Shown piece by piece: positions 36,508 through 45,456 of a DNA stretch of 64,000 nt. This DNA is from Pirellula staleyi DSM 6068 (GTDB taxonomy: Bacteria > Planctomycetota > Planctomycetia > Pirellulales > Pirellulaceae): contig CAMCMB010000012.1 in NCBI GenBank assembly GCA_945875845.1, positions 55,079 to 119,078 on the forward strand, in the 5' to 3' direction. The first letter of the stretch is position 1, and the number at the start of each line of letters is the position of its first letter. The notes below the pieces were generated by a model, which ran no database searches, was not told the DNA's origin, and was given only the letters and a program-made list of their open reading frames with translations. The position numbers and the translations under genes are program-made.

Positions 36508-37950
36508 TTATGTTTTAAATTTTGCGACCAAGTCACGTAGACTTTGCGCTTGGGCACCGAGCTCTTCTGCACTGGCCGCCATTTCCTCAGATGCAGCTGC
36601 ATTGGACTCAGTGGTTTCGGAAACGCTCCGAATCGCTGCCTTGACTTGCTGGGCGCTGGCGGCTTGAGCTTCCGTGGATTCGGCGATTTGCCCGATTCCA
36701 TCGGCAGTGTTGTCGACGGCCTCGACAATCTTGCCAAGTGAATCGCCGACCTTTTGCGATAGGCTTGCCCCCTCTTCGACACGACGCGAAGATTCTTTGA
36801 TGAGCTTGGTGATTTCCTTAGCTGCCTCGCTTGAACGTTCGGCTAGCTTTCGAACTTCATCCGCAACAACCGCGAATCCCAATCCGTGTTCCCCCGCTCG
36901 CGCCGCTTCGATCGCTGCATTGAGGGCCAAAAGATTCGTCTGGCTCGCGATTTCGCTAATGACTTGAATAATCTCGTTAATCTGTTCACTGGACTTCTGA
37001 ATCATCTTCATCGCATTGACTGCCGAGTCCACGATGGAACCACCGCTCTTGGCGAGCCTGGACGTTTCTGTGGCCTTGGCCTTTGCCGCCGAAGCACTAT
37101 TGGAAATCACTTCAATCGAATCGATCAATTGTGCAACGCTTGCCGTCATCTCTTCGACAGAAGCGGCTTGGGTTTGTGCTCCTTCGCTCAAATTGGCGCT
37201 GCTTTCGGCAATCGTCCTTGCCCCTTCATTTTGTTGCTGAGCAGCAGCGATGACTTCACCGATTACGTTTCGTAGATCGCCCATCATTTTGCCAAGATTA
37301 CGGCCAAGTCTACCGAGGTCGTCATCGCCATCGATACTAAGCTGTCCAGTAAGGTCGCCACGGGCGGCTGCGGCCACCATGAGCGACAACTCGTTCACCT
37401 TGCGTTCGAGTTCTTGCTTGGCTTCGATTTGAGCGTTCTGAACGGCGGCTTCACGTTCTTCGGATCGCATTTCCCGCAACGCATCTTCCGTCACGTCCGC
37501 TGCAAGTTTTACGACCTTCACCGTCGAACCGGTTTCGTCCAAGATGGGAGAGTACGAAGCTTGCAGATAGATTTCGCGGCCCCCTTTTCCTATTCGTTTG
37601 AAGCGGGCGACTTTGGCAACCCCTTGTCCAAGTTCATACCAGAACTCGCGATACTCGGATGAGGATCGATAAATCGGATCGACGAAAAGACTGTGGTGAC
37701 GGCCACGGATTTCGTCGAGGGAATAGCCTATGGTTTGCAAAAAAGTGCTATTTGCCCAAAGGATAGTGCCATCCACATTGAACTCGATGATCGCCATCGA
37801 CCTGTTAAAAGCGTCATACATTTCCGCTTTGCTCGAATGCGCTCCGTCGGTTCGACTGCTGGTTTGCAATTTTGATTCGGTTGGTGTTGCAGGCAACTTC
37901 CTGGCACGTGCTTTTGCGGTCGTCGTTTTGTCGCTATTCATATCTGCCAT
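36508..37950 (-). CDS. Soluble PAS-domain chemoreceptor (methyl-accepting chemotaxis protein)
   Basis: 480 residues with no transmembrane segment. A Lys/Ser/Thr-rich N-terminus (1-40) precedes a PAS domain (about 48-165: [20 protein letters not shown] and [16 protein letters not shown]). A HAMP-like segment follows ([20 protein letters not shown]), then a long coiled coil with the MCP tip [20 protein letters not shown] and [16 protein letters not shown]. It would sense a cytoplasmic signal, perhaps redox or a bound cofactor, and control CheA. There is no C-terminal NWETF-like pentapeptide. As the operon's own receptor it may form a cytoplasmic array with the CheA and CheW encoded beside it. 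Confidence 0.94.
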   Translation of the reverse strand: MADMNSDKTTTAKARARKLPATPTESKLQTSSRTDGAHSSKAEMYDAFNRSMAIIEFNVDGTILWANSTFLQTIGYSLDEIRGRHHSLFVDPIYRSSSEYREFWYELGQGVAKVARFKRIGKGGREIYLQASYSPILDETGSTVKVVKLAADVTEDALREMRSEEREAAVQNAQIEAKQELERKVNELSLMVAAAARGDLTGQLSIDGDDDLGRLGRNLGKMMGDLRNVIGEVIAAAQQQNEGARTIAESSANLSEGAQTQAASVEEMTASVAQLIDSIEVISNSASAAKAKATETSRLAKSGGSIVDSAVNAMKMIQKSSEQINEIIQVISEIASQTNLLALNAAIEAARAGEHGLGFAVVADEVRKLAERSSEAAKEITKLIKESSRRVEEGASLSQKVGDSLGKIVEAVDNTADGIGQIAESTEAQAASAQQVKAAIRSVSETTESNAAASEEMAASAEELGAQAQSLRDLVAKFKT

Positions 37951-37997
37951 GGGCTGGCGCTCCGAAGTTTCTCAAGGATGTCGAATTCAAGTCTTGT

Positions 37998-38510
37998 TTA
38001 GGTTTTGGATAGATCGGGTAACGTCGCCTGACCCACGTGAGCAAGTTTTTGTGGATCAAGCAATTCGTCCACTTCTAAAAGAACAATTAGTTGCTCTTTG
38101 ACTCGGGCAAAGCCGGCAATGTAACTGGCGCCGTGGCCCGTCACGGTCTCAGGTGCGGGATGGATATCATCGGCTGCGATGCGGACGACTTGGGAGACGG
38201 TATCTACGGTGCATCCGATCGTTCGGGAGCCTACGTTGACCACAATGGTCCGTGTGTCTTCATCGACCGGTTTGATTTCGAGACCAAACAGTTTACGCAG
38301 ATTGATGATGGGAATAATCGAACCGCGGAGGTTAGCTACCCCTTCGACGTGGTCCGGAACTTGCGGCGTCTTGGTAACTTGATCCAAGATGACAATTTCC
38401 TGAATCTGTTCGATTCGAAAGGCGTAACTTTGATTTTCGATTCGAAATGCAACGAACTGGGCGATTTTTCGAGAAAGATTATCTTGGACAATATTGGAGG
38501 GTTTGTTCAT
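37998..38510 (-). CDS. cheW: Chemotaxis coupling protein CheW
   Basis: 170 residues, a single CheW domain: QFVAFRIENQSYAFRIEQIQ, VPDHVEGVANLRGSIIPIIN and LRKLFGLEIKP, ending ELLDPQKLAH. CheW links receptors to CheA. It is the first gene of the nine-gene operon. Its upstream region (38511-39220) contains the tandem hairpin repeat at 38698-39117, so the operon promoter must lie between the repeat and the gene, or beyond the repeat. Confidence 0.95.
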   Translation of the reverse strand: MNKPSNIVQDNLSRKIAQFVAFRIENQSYAFRIEQIQEIVILDQVTKTPQVPDHVEGVANLRGSIIPIINLRKLFGLEIKPVDEDTRTIVVNVGSRTIGCTVDTVSQVVRIAADDIHPAPETVTGHGASYIAGFARVKEQLIVLLEVDELLDPQKLAHVGQATLPDLSKT

Positions 38511-38697
38511 GTCATGGCGTCACGATCTCGACAATCGCGGTCCGTAAAATCGCAAAGAAAAGAGCGAAAAGCTGCTCAATGAACAATTGTAGTCGGGAAG
38601 GTCTCGGTCTCAAGTTGCGTTTGCATTTTACTTCAGAAGAATGTGCACCTAGAGTCCGTCGCATTCGCTACAGTCGTCTTGCCACGCCTTTTCGCGG

Positions 38698-39117
38698 TTT
38701 ATCCCAGGGGATTTTTACCTTCACGCTAGGGCGAAGGTCAGCTACCACTGGCGTAAAGCCAGATGGCCTGCATTGAATGCCGCTGGGTTTATCCCAGGGG
38801 ATTTTTACCTTCACGCTAGGGCGGAGGTCAGCTACCACTGGCGTAAAGCCAGTGGCCTGCATCCAATGCCGCTGGGTTTATCCCAGGGGATTTTTACCTT
38901 CACGCTAGGGCGAAGGTCAGCTACCACTGGCGTAAAGCCAGTGGCCTGCATTCAATGCCGCTGGGTTTATCCCAGGGGATTTTTACCTTCACGCTAGGGC
39001 GAAGGTCAGCTATCACAGGCGTAAAGCCAGATGGCCTGCATCCAATGCCGCTGGGTTTATCCCAGGGGATTTTTACCTTCACGCTAGGGCGGAGGTCAGC
39101 TATCATTGCCGGAAAGC
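38698..39117. repeat. Five tandem copies of an 89/90-bp hairpin repeat
   Basis: Units begin at 38698, 38788, 38877, 38966 and 39056 (TTTATCCCAGGGGATTTTTA). Each carries GGTCAGCTACCACTGG, then a hairpin CCACTGGC-gtaaa-GCCAGTGG, intact in the second and third units and with small changes in the others. Units are about 95 percent alike by eye; the last one diverges after about 60 bp. The repeat lies in the 710-bp gap between cheW (minus) and the membrane protein gene (plus). The spurious frames across it mirror the repeat and are not genes. Confidence 0.9.
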
Positions 39118-39220
39118 AAATGGCCCATACACCGCCTTGTACTTTTTCCCAAAAAACATTAGTTTCTCGTTTTCGACAGGAAGTCTCGTTTACACCGCTG
39201 AGCCATCGCGGCCAAGCACC

Positions 39221-40675
39221 ATGAGCCAGTTTCTCTTCCACTACGTTAGGCTTGAGCCACCCACTTGGGTGTTTCTCTCAACATTACTGGTGGTGGGACT
39301 ATTTTTGATGTTCCATAGGTTCTGGTCCCTTCGAAACCTCGATATCTTTCTGGTTTTGGCGTTCACGCCCGGAATGATGATGGTTTACGAAGGGCGACAG
39401 AAAGCCTTTCGCAATTCGGAATATGAGGGCATCCCGGCCATGGTTGGGGTGGGTAGACAAACCGAAAGCGACGCATCAGCATCCGCATCCGCATCCGCAA
39501 TACCGCAGCCAAAGTCGAATGGGTCGCAAGGCTCGTGGACGCCAGAGAGGCTTCTTTATTGGGGATTTCTTTGGCTTATTGTCTGTGCCGGATTGCTCGT
39601 GATCCGGATGTTGCTCGATACGACGATTGTTCGACGCCCGTTGCTGGACCCCAATTTGAGTAGCGGCGGAATGCTTTTTCTGGGGACCTCTTTGCTGCTC
39701 TACCTGATGATCAACGTTGCGACGAGCAGTCCAGTCGAACAACGTCTAAGCAGTCCTGAGATGGGGCCGGGTTACGTTTTGCTGAGCGCCTTGCCTCAAA
39801 TTGCGACCACCCCTCAACCGACAGAGGCGAATGAGCTGACAACGGGACGGTCGGACTACAAGCTCACTCTTGCTAGAATACTTGCGATTGGCGCTAATTT
39901 GACGTTGGTATTCTGTATTCTCGCGATAGGGTATTGGCACTTTGGGAACTTGAAAACGGGCGTCGGCGCCGCTACTTTTTATCTTCTCTTGCCTTACACA
40001 GCTCATATGACGGGCAGAGTGGACCATGTGGTTCCAAGCGCTTTATTGCTTTTAGCATTACTCATGTACCGACAGCCGTTTGTTGCCGGGCTTTTTCTAG
40101 GGTGTGCGGCTGGCGTCGTCTATTATCCGTTTTCGCTGCTGCCGCTTTGGTGCAGCTTCTATTGGCAACGCGGTATACGGCGATTCGCAGGTGGATTTAC
40201 CGTCTCGATAACCGCTCTCGTGCTTGCCATGATCTTGCTGCATCCGAGCAACGTGCTGCAAGACTTGCGGTACATGTTTGGACTCAAGCAAGTTGCCATG
40301 ACCGGTATGGACGGAATTTGGGGATTGGGTTGGTATCCAGTCATGCGGATTCCGCTCATTGTCGCATTCGTTCTACTGAGCCTTTCCTTTGTTTTCTGGC
40401 CACCTCAGAAAAACTTAGCAACCCTGTTAAGTTGCTCGGCGGCCATCATGGCCGGCACCCAATTTTGGCACGGTTTTGGCGGCGGATTGTACATGGCTTG
40501 GTTCATTCCGCCGGCGTTGCTAACGGTCTTTCGGCCCAACCTTGATTATTGCATTGCGCTCGAGGTGGTTCGTCCGACCCGTCGTAAACCACCTCGGAAG
40601 TCATCCCCAAGTTCAAAACCAAGTGCCGAACCAGGTTCAGAGCCAAACCCTCCGGCCTCCGAGTCGGCAGCCTGA
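39221..40675 (+). CDS. Polytopic membrane protein of unknown function
   Basis: 484 residues from ATG 39221, the start that gives MSQFLFHYVRLEPP followed by the first membrane helix. About ten or eleven hydrophobic helices follow. A loop near residue 85 holds an (SA)n run, DASASASASAIPQPKSN, encoded by a GCATCC microsatellite. The C-terminus is a Pro/Ser/Lys-rich tail (about 455-484). The arrangement of helices with short aromatic loops resembles lipid-linked glycosyltransferases, but I see no catalytic Asp motif near the N-terminus and do not assign a function. It is convergent with the next gene, whose stop lies directly against this one. Confidence 0.7.
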   Translation: MSQFLFHYVRLEPPTWVFLSTLLVVGLFLMFHRFWSLRNLDIFLVLAFTPGMMMVYEGRQKAFRNSEYEGIPAMVGVGRQTESDASASASASAIPQPKSNGSQGSWTPERLLYWGFLWLIVCAGLLVIRMLLDTTIVRRPLLDPNLSSGGMLFLGTSLLLYLMINVATSSPVEQRLSSPEMGPGYVLLSALPQIATTPQPTEANELTTGRSDYKLTLARILAIGANLTLVFCILAIGYWHFGNLKTGVGAATFYLLLPYTAHMTGRVDHVVPSALLLLALLMYRQPFVAGLFLGCAAGVVYYPFSLLPLWCSFYWQRGIRRFAGGFTVSITALVLAMILLHPSNVLQDLRYMFGLKQVAMTGMDGIWGLGWYPVMRIPLIVAFVLLSLSFVFWPPQKNLATLLSCSAAIMAGTQFWHGFGGGLYMAWFIPPALLTVFRPNLDYCIALEVVRPTRRKPPRKSSPSSKPSAEPGSEPNPPASESAA

Positions 40676-41653
40676 CTATTTTCGGCTGGCAAAACGCGAT
40701 GAATTGGCCACGTAGAATTTCGGATCGTCGATGATCCAGTCCGTGGACCAGTCTCGTCCGTTGTCTCCGTTGACGACATTGTAGAAGAAAGAGCGGACTT
40801 CCTCACATCGGTACCCGTAAGGCATGGCAGTCGCAATATAGTCTTCCCTGGTTAGCTCCTCGACACCCGGCTTGGCAAAGTAATGCGTAAGACCATCAGG
40901 AGAAAACGAAAGGCCGAGCGTCCACCAGCCCATTTGGTTGATTTCCGGGCCCATAAAATCTCCTCCTCGCTTGTCCGCTCGAACTCGAATGTAGGCGTAG
41001 GGAACCGCATTGCCGTTTTCATTCCGGGTGCCCCGCAAGATGAACATACCCGGCCAGTAAATCTCATCCTTCTCCTCCTTGCTGGAGAACAAGAACTTGG
41101 TTTTCTTTTCTTGAATCGTGGTCTCAACTGCGGCTCGAAACGCAAAATGGGGCCCGTTGCGGTTTTCCCATTTTTCGATAGGTGGCAAATAGACGCGAGT
41201 GGTCATATTGGGTGATTGATCCACGCGAACCGTACCGCCCATTCGGTACTGGACGTTGCAAATGAAATCGTCCTGATGCATCTTGAAGCTTGGCGACTTA
41301 GGAATCCCTGTTTGCAGCGATTTCAGAAGCAAGGATCCTTCGCTATCCGGCAATCCACCTGGAGGAGTTGGAACGCGCTTTACCACATCAGGATGGCCGC
41401 GTTTCGCGCCCTCGTACCAACGCCCGTTCGTCGATTTCCCCATGGGCATACGTTGCTTTTCGTCGATATCTTCGGAACTCTTGGGGTTATTGGGAATAAA
41501 CTCCCAGCCTTCATCCTCAAAGTCATCACCAACTTGAGTTAATTGAACTCCCGTTCCCGGAACGACGATTTGAGACGCAGACTGACTGTAGCCGAATGAC
41601 GAAAACAGGCAAAACCCAATTCCGATCGACAGTGCACTACAAATGAACTTCAT
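40676..41653 (-). CDS. Secreted protein of unknown function
   Basis: 325 residues from ATG 41653, which has AAGGA 6 nt upstream. A signal peptide (MKFICSALSIGIGFCLFSSF, cleavage near YSQSA) is followed by a beta-rich domain containing FEDEGWEFIPNNPKSSED, FRAAVETTIQEKK and WWTLGLSFSPDGLTHYF, and a conserved-looking end, WSTDWIIDDPKFYVA. This looks like a planctomycete-type exported protein with a lectin/glucanase-like beta sandwich. The fold is a guess from the alternating strands. No catalytic motif is seen. Confidence 0.7.
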   Translation of the reverse strand: MKFICSALSIGIGFCLFSSFGYSQSASQIVVPGTGVQLTQVGDDFEDEGWEFIPNNPKSSEDIDEKQRMPMGKSTNGRWYEGAKRGHPDVVKRVPTPPGGLPDSEGSLLLKSLQTGIPKSPSFKMHQDDFICNVQYRMGGTVRVDQSPNMTTRVYLPPIEKWENRNGPHFAFRAAVETTIQEKKTKFLFSSKEEKDEIYWPGMFILRGTRNENGNAVPYAYIRVRADKRGGDFMGPEINQMGWWTLGLSFSPDGLTHYFAKPGVEELTREDYIATAMPYGYRCEEVRSFFYNVVNGDNGRDWSTDWIIDDPKFYVANSSRFASRK

Positions 41654-41874
41654 TGGTCGTCCTTCCCCTGGCATGACATGAGATAGGCCGCACTGAGCGG
41701 CGTCCTATTCGTATCGGCAAGAAAAACCGTTAAAACCGTTGTTTTCACTGACAGCAACCAAAGTAACCCTAATTTGCGTAGCTTACCGCCAGTAATTCCC
41801 TATAATTACCCTCCTACCGCACTCTCGTACCTGGATTTTTCAGGGTCGATGACACACTAACGCAGGTCGCATAC

Positions 41875-42927
41875 TTGAACGAAAACCCCTCCTCCGCTCC
41901 CAAACCAACCAATCTCGTCCTGCCGCCTGTTGTAGATAAGTCTCAGTCTTTGCAAGGATCGCGTGCCATCGGGCGACTGGGCGAGTCCGCGAAAATCACG
42001 GCCATCATTGCAATCATGTGCGTGGCTTTTTGGGTCGTAAGGAACAAGCTTGTCAAAGCCAACGTGACTTGGGCTGTGGTTCAAGAAGGCATTTCCAACG
42101 TACCGTATTGGCAAATAGGCATTGCGTGCTTGCTGACGGCGTTGAACTATCTGATTCTGACCGGTTACGATTGGATTGCGGTTCGGCATTTGAAGAAAGA
42201 GCTTCCCATGACAAAAATCATGACCGGAGCCATCGTTGGTTATTCCTATGGAAACGTGCTTGGATGGCTACTGGGCGGAAACGCAGTTCGGTATCGACTC
42301 TATTCAAGCTGGGGTTTCTCCTTCCTCGAAATCGTCGCTTTCGTGTCGATTCTCGCAACCACTTTTTGGCTTGGGCTGTTTCTGCTAGCCGGGGTGGCTT
42401 TCATCGCACTTCCCATAAAGCTACCCGAGGAGGTGAGCGAAAAGCTAATTTTCGATCACCATGTTTGGGGAATTCTGTTCCTCGGCTGTATAGGTCTTTA
42501 TCTTGCAGCCTGCACGATCTTCAGAAAGCCCATTCGCGTTCGAGATTTCGAAGTGACACTCCCGCCGTTCCGTTTGTCGACCATGCAATTGGTCGTTTCG
42601 GCTGGCGATTTTTTGCTCGCGTCGCTAGTGCTATTTTGGTTGCTCCCCAGCAGCCAATCGGCTGAAATCAATTTTTCGACCGTACTTATTGCGTACTTAA
42701 CAGGCCAAATCATAACGGTACTGACGCACGTTCCCGGCGGCTTCGGTGTGCTAGAAGGGGTCTTGGTTTCGTTCTTCCCAGAGGAATCTCTGGGAGACGT
42801 TCTCGCCGCTGTCGTCTTGTTCCGAATCATCTACTACTTCCTGCCGTTCATACCCGCAACGATCCTGGTCATCTATAATGAGTTCCGATCCAAGCATCGT
42901 TTTATCGAAGCGGCACGGGACATATGA
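41875..42927 (+). CDS. YbhN/UPF0104-type membrane protein (MprF/AglD flippase-like)
   Basis: 350 residues from TTG 41875; no ATG or GTG in a better position was found. Eight or so transmembrane helices are present, with the family features YSYGNVLGWLLGGNAVRYRL, a conserved polar stretch in TM3-4, and LTHVPGGFGVLEGVLVSFFP near the C-terminus. This family is related to the membrane half of lysylphosphatidylglycerol synthase (MprF) and to YbhN. It is thought to move lipids or lipid-linked substrates; the substrate here is unknown. It overlaps epmB by ATGA. Confidence 0.85.
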   Translation: MNENPSSAPKPTNLVLPPVVDKSQSLQGSRAIGRLGESAKITAIIAIMCVAFWVVRNKLVKANVTWAVVQEGISNVPYWQIGIACLLTALNYLILTGYDWIAVRHLKKELPMTKIMTGAIVGYSYGNVLGWLLGGNAVRYRLYSSWGFSFLEIVAFVSILATTFWLGLFLLAGVAFIALPIKLPEEVSEKLIFDHHVWGILFLGCIGLYLAACTIFRKPIRVRDFEVTLPPFRLSTMQLVVSAGDFLLASLVLFWLLPSSQSAEINFSTVLIAYLTGQIITVLTHVPGGFGVLEGVLVSFFPEESLGDVLAAVVLFRIIYYFLPFIPATILVIYNEFRSKHRFIEAARDI

Positions 42928-43943
42928 TCGGAAGCCTGGATAGCACGACATGGCAGAAGGCCATGAAAGCCGCGATTCGCGATTCGCTGCAGCTTTGCCA
43001 AGCACTTGGGATTGATCCGAACGAATTACCCATTTCCGTGAACGGAGAACGACAATTTCCTGTCTTTGTGCCGCTTGAATTCTTGGCGAGAATGAAGCAT
43101 GGCGATCCATTCGATCCATTGCTGCTGCAGGTCATCCCTCGCTTGGGAGAAGACATCGCGTCCCCGGATTTTACTTCCGATCCGGTGGGTGACTGCAACG
43201 TTGAAATGGCCCCTGGGCTGCTTCACAAATACGAAGGTCGCGTGTTGCTGATTGTTTCTGGGGCATGTGCTGTGCATTGTCGCTATTGTTTCCGCAGACA
43301 CTATCCGTACAGCACAGCTCCCAAAAGCATCGAGCATTGGTTGCCTGCGCTCAGGTACGTTCGCAATGATCCCTCGATTCACGAAATCATCTTGTCCGGA
43401 GGCGATCCACTCACGGTTGCGGACCCGCAATTGTCGAACTTGGTCGAATTGCTGGATGAGATTCCACACTTGACTCGCCTCCGAATCCATACCCGCGTAC
43501 CTGTGGTCATTCCACAACGTGTCGATACCAATCTCTGCAACTGGCTTGCGGGCTCTCGACTTGCCAAGTGGGTCGTGTTGCACATCAATCATGCCCATGA
43601 AATCGATTCTGCCGTTGTCGAAGCGATCCATCGATTAAAGGCTACCGGCACGATGGTTCTAAATCAGTCTGTGCTGCTTCGCGACGTAAACGATGACCTC
43701 GAAACTTTGCAAGAGCTTTGCGAACGACTGGTGGATATTGGGGTGATGCCATACTACCTGCATCAATTGGATCGCGTAGCTGGTGCTTCCCATTTCGAAG
43801 CCCTGCCAAGCTTGGGACTGACCTTGATGGAAGAACTTGCGAAGCGACTTCCTGGCTATGCCGTTCCAAAATACGTTGCTGAAATCGCCGGTGAACCCAA
43901 CAAAACTCCCGTTGCCGTCTCAGCGCTGTCTCATCTCCCGTGA
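42924..43943 (+). CDS. epmB: Elongation factor P lysine 2,3-aminomutase-type radical SAM enzyme (EpmB family)
   Basis: 339 residues. The radical-SAM cluster motif CxxxCxxC is CAVHCRYCFRRHYPYS. Other family segments are IILSGGDPLTVADPQL, RIHTRVPVVIPQRV, and YYLHQLDRVAGASHFE near the C-terminus. EpmB isomerises (R)-alpha-lysine to beta-lysine for modification of EF-P at the ribosome. No epmA or efp gene is in the window, so the assignment rests on motif and length (EpmB is about 340 residues, shorter than the catabolic KamA). It overlaps the flippase gene by 4 bp and the convergent rbgA gene by 24 bp at the stop ends. Confidence 0.88.
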   Translation: MIGSLDSTTWQKAMKAAIRDSLQLCQALGIDPNELPISVNGERQFPVFVPLEFLARMKHGDPFDPLLLQVIPRLGEDIASPDFTSDPVGDCNVEMAPGLLHKYEGRVLLIVSGACAVHCRYCFRRHYPYSTAPKSIEHWLPALRYVRNDPSIHEIILSGGDPLTVADPQLSNLVELLDEIPHLTRLRIHTRVPVVIPQRVDTNLCNWLAGSRLAKWVVLHINHAHEIDSAVVEAIHRLKATGTMVLNQSVLLRDVNDDLETLQELCERLVDIGVMPYYLHQLDRVAGASHFEALPSLGLTLMEELAKRLPGYAVPKYVAEIAGEPNKTPVAVSALSHLP

Positions 43944-44882
43944 CTTCTTTTGAGCTCGTTGTTTGTCTCGAAATCGCTTCAACTGTTTTTCCGCTTTCTC
44001 TTTCGAGCGTTCCGCCTTCTCCTGGATTGCGATTTCGGTACTCTTGATCTCATGCTCCATCATCAAGGGTGTTTCCAAAGTCAGTCGGCCAAGCACTCCC
44101 GTTCGCAGATCCATCACAAGAATCCGCGACGCTCGGTCGATGTCGACCACTTGATTTTTTCCGATGCATCCTCGCTTTCGCCCAATGGCCTCGATCAACT
44201 CCATTTCCGTGGCTGGCAATGTCTCAAATTCGTAACGCTCCTTAAGTCGCTCTGGATAGTGCGACGTCATATACCGAGCACCAAAGAACGCAACGTCGGC
44301 ATAGTCCATCGCAGTCTCTTGGATGGAGCCGACCAATGCGAGTCGGTATCCGCTGTTCACGTTTTCAACGTTATGCCACATCATCCCCGGAGTATCACAA
44401 AGCGTGACGCCATCTCCGATATCGATCTTTTGCTGTTGTTTGGTGACGGCAGGTATGTTGCCGGTTTTGGCGATCTTTCGCCCTGCCACGATATTGATTA
44501 GTGTCGATTTCCCAACGTTCGGAATGCCGAAGATCATTGCGTTGACCGTCCTTCCTTCGCGATGGGGTACCAATCTTGCAGCAGCAAATTTCAACGATCG
44601 AATGGTTGAAATGTCGTGCGAGGTGATGATCCTGGCGCGAACTCCCGGGGACCGTTCCAGATATTCTTGCCAAGCCAAAGTCATTGCCTCGTCGGCAAGA
44701 TCGCTTTTCGCAAGAACTTTAAGGCATGGCTTGTTGCCTCTTATCTCTGCCAACATTGGGTTTTGGCTCGAATAGGGAATTCGGGCATCAAGTACTTCGA
44801 TGACAACGTCCGTCTTGGGCATGGAAGCGCGAATTTCAAGCTGCGCCTTGTGCATGTGGCCTGGAAACCATTGAATAGGCAT
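43920..44882 (-). CDS. rbgA: Ribosome biogenesis GTPase RbgA/YlqF
   Basis: 320 residues from ATG 44882 (MPIQWFPGHMHKAQLEIRAS). The GTPase motifs are circularly permuted as in YlqF: G4-like LAKSDLAD first, then the P-loop FGIPNVGKSTLIN, then G3 CDTPGMMWHN. The N-terminal WFPGHMHKA is the family hallmark. A strongly basic, coiled-coil C-terminus follows (EKAERSKEKAEKQLKRF). RbgA promotes late 50S subunit assembly. It is convergent with epmB, the two stops overlapping by 24 bp. Confidence 0.93.
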   Translation of the reverse strand: MPIQWFPGHMHKAQLEIRASMPKTDVVIEVLDARIPYSSQNPMLAEIRGNKPCLKVLAKSDLADEAMTLAWQEYLERSPGVRARIITSHDISTIRSLKFAAARLVPHREGRTVNAMIFGIPNVGKSTLINIVAGRKIAKTGNIPAVTKQQQKIDIGDGVTLCDTPGMMWHNVENVNSGYRLALVGSIQETAMDYADVAFFGARYMTSHYPERLKERYEFETLPATEMELIEAIGRKRGCIGKNQVVDIDRASRILVMDLRTGVLGRLTLETPLMMEHEIKSTEIAIQEKAERSKEKAEKQLKRFRDKQRAQKKSREMRQR

Positions 44883-45046
44883 GGATAGCAGCCGGTGATA
44901 TCGGGTTGACGGGAAATAGTTGCGAAACAATTTAGAGAAGCAACGATCTTAACATCGAAAAGCCCGGTTCGTGTTCCAGACTTCCTGCTTGAGAGCGCTT
45001 TTTAGCTACAAATGGCATAGTAGAGGGTCATGCCAACCCTAGTAGC

Positions 45047-45240
45047 CGTGTTTCCATGGACTTTGCCCAAACCATGGGTTGCTCGCTCGGGTTGAGGCCC
45101 CCCTTGTAAACATGTTCTCTTACGCTTTGCCAAACCAAGTGATTGCTTGGGAGGGTGTGGCCACCCCTCTGAACATGTTTTCCTCGACTTTGCCCAATCC
45201 ATTCCTTGCTTGGGAGGGTGAGGCTCCTGCCGAACCATGG
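45047..45240. repeat. Three diverged ~65-bp tandem units
   Basis: The gap 44883-45456 has no gene. It contains three related units sharing a CTTTGCCAAACCA- or TTTGCCCAATCCA-like word and then TTGCTTGGGAGGGTG. The first is the most diverged (TTGCTCGCTCGGGTTGAGG). They run into the inverted repeat at 45220-45264. Confidence 0.6.
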
Positions 45241-45264
45241 CGTTGTAAGCTCGGCAGGAGCCTC
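45220..45264. repeat. Perfect 14-bp inverted repeat, 17-nt loop
   Basis: GAGGCTCCTGCCGA (45220-45233) and TCGGCAGGAGCCTC (45251-45264) form a strong GC-rich hairpin. GGCTCCTGCCGA words are, from general knowledge, common in planctomycete intergenic regions. No U-run follows, so a terminator is not clear. Confidence 0.75.
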
Positions 45265-45456
45265 GCCCCACCCATTCGTTCCAGTGCATTCGCCATTGCA
45301 GAGATGCTCTTTACGTAGTTGGCCTCTCACTTCCGCGACGACGCACCCCGATGGGCCGTATCCTGGCAAAATCAATGAACTAGAGTTAGACTAAGACAGT
45401 GTGCAATAATGACGTTCCGAATCTCGTAGGGCAGGCTTGGCAGCCGATCGAAGCCG

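Noticed and set aside
38668..39241. Frames with a recurring GFTPVVADLRPSVKVKIPWDK peptide
   Set aside because: They arise from the 89/90-bp tandem hairpin repeat; the mix of 89 and 90 bp breaks any continuous frame, and no ribosome site is present.
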